From contig VBAO01000218.1 in the NCBI GenBank assembly GCA_005883865.1, forward strand, positions 1-10,700: DNA of 10,700 nucleotides, read 5' to 3'. The translations under genes and the position numbers were made by a program. Under the pieces are notes generated by a model, which saw only the letters and a program-made list of their open reading frames with translations, ran no database searches and was not told the DNA's origin. This document shows positions 6,307-10,700 of this stretch, piece by piece. Numbering within the stretch: position 1 is the stretch's first letter; each line of letters begins with the position of its first letter. Source of the stretch: Candidatus Segetimicrobium genomatis (GTDB lineage: Bacteria > Sysuimicrobiota > Sysuimicrobiia > Sysuimicrobiales > Segetimicrobiaceae).

Positions 6307-8079
6307 TTCGGCTCTCCCTGCGGCTCCATCGTCAGAATCACGCCCTGAATCTTCCCGTCGACCGACCTGAGGGACGCGCACAGGACCTGGCACGCGATTG
6401 CCTTGCCGCGGCGGTTGGTGGCCTGTAACGTCGTCGAGCTTTCTTCGCCCGCCAGACACTCCCGAATCGGCGCGACCAGCCGGTCGACGGGCAGGCCGAT
6501 ATCGAGACCCAGGAACGTCCTGCTCAGGACTTCATCCGCCCGGACCCCCCAGAGGTCTTCGGCCGCGCGGTTCCACGCGATGATGTGGCCGTTGTGGTCG
6601 AGCACGGCAAGCCCGTTCCGCATGCTGGTGAGGATGGACTGGAGGAACGCGTTGGCCGTGTTGATCTGATTACCCCGCTCGCGAAGCTCATCGTTGGTGG
6701 TCTGCAGTTCCTCGTTCGTCGACTGGAGCTCTTCGTTCATGGTCTCTAGTTCCTCGTTGGTGGACTGCAGCTCCTCGTTGGTGGTTTCCAACTCCTCCAC
6801 GGTCGACTGGAGCTCCTCGTTGGTGGTCTCCAGTTCTTCGTTGGACGATTGAAGCTCCACGGAGACCGTCTCCACTTCTTGCCGGGCCTTCTGCAGCTGC
6901 TCCTGCATGGTCCGGTAGGAGGCCACGTCCTCCACGACAATGCTCACGCCGAGCAACGTTCCGAGATCATCCCGCAGCGGCTGGATGCTGATCTCGTAAC
7001 GGCCGGCGGGATTCAGCCAGTCGACGTCCCGCAGCTTGGCGGGAATTCGATCGACATAGGCCTGCTCGATCGCATGGTGCAATTCCGCCGGCGGCTCGAC
7101 GTCCGCGAACGGCCGGCCTTGATCTTTCAGGCCCAGCCGGAAGAGGATGCGCGCGCGCTCATTGGCAACGAGGATGCGGCCCTTCGCGTCCAGGACGATC
7201 TGCGCCAGGACACCCGCCTCGAATGCGGCATCGTAGATCTGCCGAACGAGTGCCTGCTCCCCGACGGCCTCGAAGTTGTTCGCCTGGGCGAGGATGGCGA
7301 TGCGGTCCGGCAGGGTGGCCTTGGTCACCTTGGTGAAGATCCGCCGCTTCAGGTCCGCCGGTGCAAAGAGATTGGCGTGCGTCAGCAACATCTCCGCCCG
7401 CCCGGCAAAGAGGTATCCCCCAGGATTCAGCGCAAAATGGAACCGCGCCAGGACCTTGATCTGGGCCTCGTTGTTGAAATACATCAGCGTGTTCCGGCAG
7501 AGCAGGAGATCGACTCTGGAGATCGGCGGATCTTGAATGAGGTCGTGGCGTCCAAAGATCACCGCCCGGCGCGCCTCCGGGTGGAAGTCGTAATACTGAC
7601 CGTCCGACGTGAAGTACTTCTCCACGAGGTGGCGCGGCAGACCCTCCAGGGCCTTCTCCGCATACCGACCGTGACGGGCGCTAGTCAGCGCTTCTTCGTC
7701 GACGTCCGTCGCGTAGATCTTCACGCGCTCCTGCAGTCCGTCGATCCCCAGCGCTTCGGAAAACAGCATCGCGATCGAGTAGGCTTCCTCACCCGACGCG
7801 CACCCCGCGCTCCAGATCCTGATCTGCTCGTGCGTCCCTTTGCCCTTGAGGATGCGCGGGATGGCCTCCGCGCTGATGAACTCCCAGGCGGGAGGATCGC
7901 GGAAGAACTCGGTGACATTGATGAGGATGGTGTTGAAGAGGGAGGCGAACTCTGCGGGGTGCACCTCCAGATGATCGATGTATTCGCTGAAGTGCGACAC
8001 GCCGACCGTCTGCATGCGCTTCTCGATTCTGCGCGTAATCGAGGAGGTTCTCCAGTTTGGGGTCGAACTCGTCGCTCAT
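6303..8079 (-). CDS. CheR-type methyltransferase with PAS domains and heptad coiled coil; frame disrupted near its start
   Basis: The protein joins an S-adenosylmethionine-dependent CheR methyltransferase domain to sensory PAS modules. Numbering from the ATG at 8015: FRDPPAWEF (38-46), SAM motif IWSAGCASGEEAYS (67-80), YATDVDEEAL (101-110), DLLLCRNTLMYFN (169-181), a first PAS-like domain (about 262-365), a coiled coil of eight exact heptads (388-443), a last PAS domain (about 457-562, VLDHNGHIIAWNRAAEDLWG), then stop. There is no histidine kinase domain. The family start, MSDEFDPKLENLLDY, lies at 8079-8035, overlaps the cheB stop as ATGA, and is in a different frame; conserved RRIEKRMQTVGV resumes at 8033. 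About 18 codons typical of this spot (the RGFDFTGYKR region) are missing except for one base, so about 53 nt are lost. I keep it as a CDS because most of the protein is in one frame; starting at 8015 would leave the N-terminal helical domain incomplete. Confidence 0.82.
6687..6854 (-). repeat. Eight tandem 21-bp units encoding heptads of the CheR-PAS coiled coil
   Basis: Eight consecutive 21-bp units encode LQSSNEE, LETTNEE, LQSTVEE, LETTNEE, LQSTNEE, LETMNEE, LQSTNEE and LQTTNDE (6854 down to 6687). Leucine recurs every seven residues, as in a coiled-coil signalling helix between two PAS domains. Such NEELxxT runs are known in CheB/CheR-PAS proteins. The units alternate LQS and LET, hinting at an ancestral 42-bp duplication. 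Confidence 0.9.
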
Positions 8080-8756
8080 CGGGCCTCACCCTTCATCAGC
8101 GTGACCAGGGCGGCGGCGACCTCGTCGAGCGGCAGAATGAAATCGACATTCTGAGTCTTGATGGCCGCGGACGGCATGCCGAAGAATTCAGACGTGCCCT
8201 CGTCCTGGGCAATGACGGTCCCGCCCATCTTTTTGATCGCCTGAATCCCCATCGCGCCGTCCGACCCGGTGCCGGTCAGGACGACGGCAATGGCGCGCTC
8301 CTTGAAGCTGGCCGCCACCGATTCGAAGAGCAGATCTGCGGAAGGGCGGAGGAAATGGACGAGTTCCGAATGGGAGAGCGAAAGCGTCCCGTCGGAATTG
8401 ACCAGGAGATGGTAATCCGGAGGGGCGATATACACGGTGTGCAGGTGGAGGCTGTCGCCCTCCTTTGCCTCTCGCACCTGCAGCCCGGTCCGCCGGCTGA
8501 GGATCTCCGCCATGAGGCTGTGGTGCCTGGGATCGAGGTGCTGGACGACGACGATCGTGGCCGGAAAATCTTCGGGCAACCCGGCCAGGACGCGCCCCAA
8601 CGCGGCGAGCCCTCCGGCGGACGCCGCCACGGCGACGATGTCGTAGGGGGAGTGACGAGACTCGGATGCCATCAGGGCACCGCTCACGGCGTCATCGGTC
8701 GTTTCGCGGCCGTTCCAGTGACTCCGATTGCGCTGCTGGTTCCCGCCTGGGGACAT
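8076..8756 (-). CDS. CheB-type protein-glutamate methylesterase domain protein
   Basis: The 226-residue product is a stand-alone CheB methylesterase domain without the response-regulator receiver domain of classical CheB. The catalytic triad is visible: S46 in VAVAASAGGLAAL, H73 in VVVQHLDPRHH and D166 in LTGTGSDGAMG. The C-terminus EFFGMPSAAIKT and VDFILPLDEVA is also typical. In chemotaxis-like pathways CheB removes methyl groups from receptor glutamates that CheR adds; here the partner CheR-PAS follows at once with an ATGA overlap, so the two are co-translated and probably work as a pair. No receptor, CheA or CheW gene lies in the window, so the pair may act in a non-chemotactic signalling route. 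The ATG at 8756 is preferred since GAGGG lies 7 nt upstream; the ATG at 8672 (residue 29) lacks a ribosome site, though residues 1-35 look unconserved. Confidence 0.9.
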   Translation of the reverse strand: MSPGGNQQRNRSHWNGRETTDDAVSGALMASESRHSPYDIVAVAASAGGLAALGRVLAGLPEDFPATIVVVQHLDPRHHSLMAEILSRRTGLQVREAKEGDSLHLHTVYIAPPDYHLLVNSDGTLSLSHSELVHFLRPSADLLFESVAASFKERAIAVVLTGTGSDGAMGIQAIKKMGGTVIAQDEGTSEFFGMPSAAIKTQNVDFILPLDEVAAALVTLMKGEAR

Positions 8757-8783
8757 TGCGATACCCTCGTTGGCTAGCCTGGA

Positions 8784-8797
8784 AAGAGTATACTCTT
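8784..8797. promoter_or_regulatory. Perfect 14-bp palindrome with TATACT on both strands, between divergent cheB and SPFH genes
   Basis: AAGAGTATACTCTT is identical to its reverse complement. It contains a -10-like TATACT on the plus strand (8789-8794) and on the minus strand (8792-8787). It lies 28 bp upstream of cheB and 136 bp upstream of the SPFH gene. I cannot find a good -35 at the right distance on either strand. It could be an operator for a dimeric regulator or a shared promoter element. Confidence 0.4.
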
Positions 8798-8932
8798 CGG
8801 CGAGGGTCTGCGGGGTCCCTGCGGTCCGGAGGCCGCCCCCGTCGGGCCCACGACGCCGGCTCGGATGGCAGGAGAGCCGGCAGGGGGGGATTTCTATGGA
8901 GGCGAAGGGGTCGTCGGACGGGAGGGGTGGAG

Positions 8933-9802
8933 ATGGGATACACGCTTGCTGTCTTGATCGTCGTGGGACTCCTCTTATGGAACGGCGTCAAGGTCGTCCG
9001 CGAGTACCAGCGCCTGGTCGTGTTTCGGCTGGGACGGAGCACCGGCGATAAGGGCCCGGGGGTCGTCTACATCGTTCCGGTCATCGACAAGGCCGTCTGG
9101 GTGGACCTCCGGGAGCTCTTCCTCGAGATCCCCGCGCAGACGTGCATTACCAAGGACAACGCGCCCATCTCCATCGACTTCCTGATCTACTGGAAGGTCG
9201 TTGATCCCGGGCTCAGCGTGATCAAGGTCGGGAACTTCGCCGGCGCGGCGCAGGGGATCGCCACCACGGGGCTGCGGGCGGTGATCGGCGACATCATCCT
9301 CGACGACGTTCTGGCGAAGCGGGACCAGATCAACCAGGTCCTGCGCGCCAAGCTCGACGAGGTCACAGAACGGTGGGGTGTCAAGGTGACCACCGTGGAG
9401 ATCCGCGAGATCACCCCGCCGAAGGACGTCCAGGAGGCGATGACCCGCCAGATGTCCGCGGAGCGAAGCCGGCGCGCGCTCGTCACCGAGGCCGACGGGA
9501 AGAAGCAGGCCGCGATCACCATCGCGGAAGGGGAAAAGCAGGCGGCGATCCTCAAGGCGGAGGGCGACCGTCAGGCGGCGATCCTGCGGGCCGAAGGGTT
9601 CTCGCTGGCCCTCGGCAAGATCTTCGAAGTCGCCAGGACCGTCGACACCAACACGATGAGCCTGCAGTACCTGGAGGCCCTGAAGGCGCTCGGGGCGAGC
9701 CCGGCGACCAAGTTTGTGTTCCCGATGGAGTTCACCAAGCTGCTCCAGCCGTTCGTCGACTCGGGCGGACGATCCACCCCGGCCCCGTCGAAGACGCCGT
9801 AG
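8933..9802 (+). CDS. SPFH/band-7 (stomatin/prohibitin-like) membrane protein
   Basis: The 289-residue product has one N-terminal membrane segment (about residues 3-17), then the SPFH/band-7 domain (about 22-185): REYQRLVVFRLGRS, GPGVVYIVPVIDK, TKDNAPISIDFLIYWKV and ERWGVKVTTVEIREITPP. Next is a helical region with three near-exact 11-residue repeats, KQAAITIAEGE, KQAAILKAEGD and RQAAILRAEGF (191-223), typical of the oligomerising coiled coil in stomatins. Such proteins form ring-like membrane assemblies and affect membrane microdomains and nearby proteases. The ATG at 8933 is chosen because GGAGGGG lies 5 nt upstream and the membrane segment starts right after it; the frame is open further upstream to 8666 but runs antisense to cheB. 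Bacterial stomatin homologues are often next to an NfeD gene; none is seen here. A GTG-started membrane protein follows after 7 nt, suggesting an operon. Confidence 0.93.
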   Translation: MGYTLAVLIVVGLLLWNGVKVVREYQRLVVFRLGRSTGDKGPGVVYIVPVIDKAVWVDLRELFLEIPAQTCITKDNAPISIDFLIYWKVVDPGLSVIKVGNFAGAAQGIATTGLRAVIGDIILDDVLAKRDQINQVLRAKLDEVTERWGVKVTTVEIREITPPKDVQEAMTRQMSAERSRRALVTEADGKKQAAITIAEGEKQAAILKAEGDRQAAILRAEGFSLALGKIFEVARTVDTNTMSLQYLEALKALGASPATKFVFPMEFTKLLQPFVDSGGRSTPAPSKTP

Positions 9803-9809
9803 GTATCCC

Positions 9810-10517
9810 GTGCACGGGCTCCTGCTGGTCCTCGCCACGTTTCTGGCCTCCGGGGTCGAGATGGTCGAGGCGTTGACGATCGTGCTCGCGGTCGGGATCA
9901 CCCGCGGCTGGCGGTCGACCCTCGTCGGCGTGGCCACGGCGACCCTGTCGCTGGCCGTGATCGTGGCCCTCCTCGGCCCCGCGCTCGCGCGCATCCCGAT
10001 CGACGCGCTGCGCCTCGTGGTCGGGGCGCTCCTGCTGCTGCTTGGCCTGCAGTGGCTCCGCAAGGCCATCCTCCGGGCGAGCGGCTACGTCGCGCTCCAC
10101 GATGAAGCCGAGGCGTTCCGCACGCAACTGACCGCCGCGCAGGCGGCCGGCACGGTGATCCGCGCGGGCCTCGACTGGTACGCCTTCACCCTGTCGTTCA
10201 AGGGCGTGCTGCTCGAGGGGCTGGAGGTGGCGTTCATCGTCGTCACCTTCGCGAGCGCGCCGGGGACCTTTCCCCTGGTGGTCTCCGGCGCGGTCGCCGC
10301 GGTGGTGCTGGTCGGGATCGCCGGCGTCTTCCTGCATCGGCCGCTCAGCGCCGTCCCGGAGAACACGATGAAGTTTGCGGTGGGCCTGCTCCTCACCTCA
10401 TTCGGGATGTTCTGGGGCGCGGAGGGCGCAGGCGTGGACGCGTTCCTCGCGCTCGTGTCGCTGGGTCTGACCTCGTGGCTGCGGCACCAACAGGTTCGAG
10501 CGTTCACGGCCGGGTGA
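9810..10517 (+). CDS. Polytopic membrane protein with paired-glutamate motifs (COG4280-like, function unknown)
   Basis: The 235-residue product has about six hydrophobic segments: 3-29, 37-60, 64-82, 130-149, 155-176 and 188-225 (the last possibly two). Two membrane-embedded acidic motifs stand out: VEMVEA with E17 and E20 in the first segment, and LLEGLE with E136 and E139 in the fourth. From memory it resembles the uncharacterised family COG4280. The acidic pairs recall the REGLE motifs of FTR1-type iron permeases and might bind a metal ion; that is my inference, not an established function. A cytosolic or external loop at about 88-125 is charged. The start is GTG at 9810, 7 nt behind the SPFH gene, with AGGT 5 nt upstream; no better start exists that keeps the first membrane segment whole. 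The next gene starts 1 nt after its stop, so the three genes appear co-transcribed. Confidence 0.8.
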   Translation: MHGLLLVLATFLASGVEMVEALTIVLAVGITRGWRSTLVGVATATLSLAVIVALLGPALARIPIDALRLVVGALLLLLGLQWLRKAILRASGYVALHDEAEAFRTQLTAAQAAGTVIRAGLDWYAFTLSFKGVLLEGLEVAFIVVTFASAPGTFPLVVSGAVAAVVLVGIAGVFLHRPLSAVPENTMKFAVGLLLTSFGMFWGAEGAGVDAFLALVSLGLTSWLRHQQVRAFTAG

Positions 10518-10518
10518 G

Positions 10519-10700
10519 ATGGGGTCCGCCGCGCTCGGGTTCGTGCGATTCTGGTACGCCTTCATCGTCGGCGACGACTGGACCGTGGCGGCCGGGGTGA
10601 TCGCGGCGCTGGCCGTCACCTCGATGTTGGGCCGCCGGGGCGTGGCGGCCTGGTGGCTGCTGCCGGTCGTCGTCGGGCTGCTGCTCTTCGCGTCGCTGCG
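10519..10700 (+). CDS. Small membrane protein, N-terminal part (truncated by window edge)
   Basis: An ATG one base after the preceding stop opens a frame of 60 codons that runs off the right edge. Seen: GFVRFWYAFIVGDDWTVAAG at about residues 7-26, then two hydrophobic stretches (about 22-38 and 43-60) separated by GRRG. The family is not one I can name. The 1-nt gap to the preceding gene, and the absence of any frame of comparable quality on the other strand, make it a likely third member of the SPFH operon. A small partner subunit of the upstream paired-glutamate protein is possible. Confidence 0.7.
   Translation, partial: MGSAALGFVRFWYAFIVGDDWTVAAGVIAALAVTSMLGRRGVAAWWLLPVVVGLLLFASL

Noticed and set aside
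5398..6459. Minus-strand open frame of 353 codons antisense to the STAS gene
   Set aside because: The plus strand has the STAS signature and the frame would overlap the end of cheR-PAS by about 150 nt; no motif seen in it.
6849..8777. Plus-strand open frame of 642 codons antisense to cheR-PAS and cheB
   Set aside because: Both genes under it show clear catalytic motifs on the minus strand; the plus translation has no domain signature.
8896..9051. Short plus-strand frame starting ATGGAGGCG upstream of the SPFH start
   Set aside because: It overlaps the SPFH gene out of frame and its translation is biased and motif-free.
8975..10069. Minus-strand open frame of 364 codons antisense to the SPFH gene
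   Set aside because: The plus strand encodes a complete SPFH protein with a good ribosome site; the antisense product is compositionally biased.

Overview
The window is about two-thirds G+C, densely packed and bacterial. It has no tRNA, rRNA, CRISPR array or transposase that I can see. The gene set (four-subunit acetyl-CoA carboxylase, HtrA-type protease, CheB/CheR-PAS pair, stomatin-like SPFH protein) is chromosomal and typical of a free-living bacterium. An uncultured high-GC lineage, possibly of the Terrabacteria type, would fit, but this placement is a guess and nothing in the sequence fixes it.

Layout: (1) 1-354, minus: N-terminus of a membrane-anchored HtrA/DegP-type serine protease, running off the left edge. 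(2) 355-541: divergent promoter region with a TATAAT box on each strand. (3) 542-4254, plus: accD-accA-accB-accC, all four subunits of acetyl-CoA carboxylase, in one tight operon that makes malonyl-CoA for fatty acid synthesis. (4) 4276-5139, plus: an AlkA-type DNA-3-methyladenine glycosylase directly behind accC. (5) 5140-5364: a less GC-rich spacer carrying five tandem 9-bp units that resemble DnaA boxes. (6) 5365-6306, plus: an STAS-domain protein with an unrecognised N-terminal extension, ending in a CTAG that it shares with the convergent gene. (7) 8756-6303, minus: cheB then cheR-PAS, overlapping by ATGA. (8) 8757-8932: divergent spacer with a perfect 14-bp palindrome. (9) 8933-10700, plus: an SPFH/band-7 protein, a polytopic membrane protein with two paired-glutamate motifs, and the start of another small membrane protein.

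The most striking anomaly is that two unrelated genes are each broken by the loss of about 50 nt inside a highly conserved block. accA lacks about 47 nt near 2187 and cheR lacks about 53 nt near 8034. Both losses are of the 3n+2 type, and conserved protein resumes in another frame right after each junction. In accA the loss happens to leave the first frame open all the way through accB, giving a spurious-looking AccA-AccB fusion ORF. Since accA is normally an essential single-copy gene, assembly error is the leading explanation, but real deletions cannot be excluded from sequence alone.

I found no convincing new defence or mobile system. The candidates most worth a second look are the DnaA-box-like repeat, the STAS protein with its novel N-terminus facing a CheB/CheR-PAS pair, and the SPFH plus paired-glutamate membrane-protein module.
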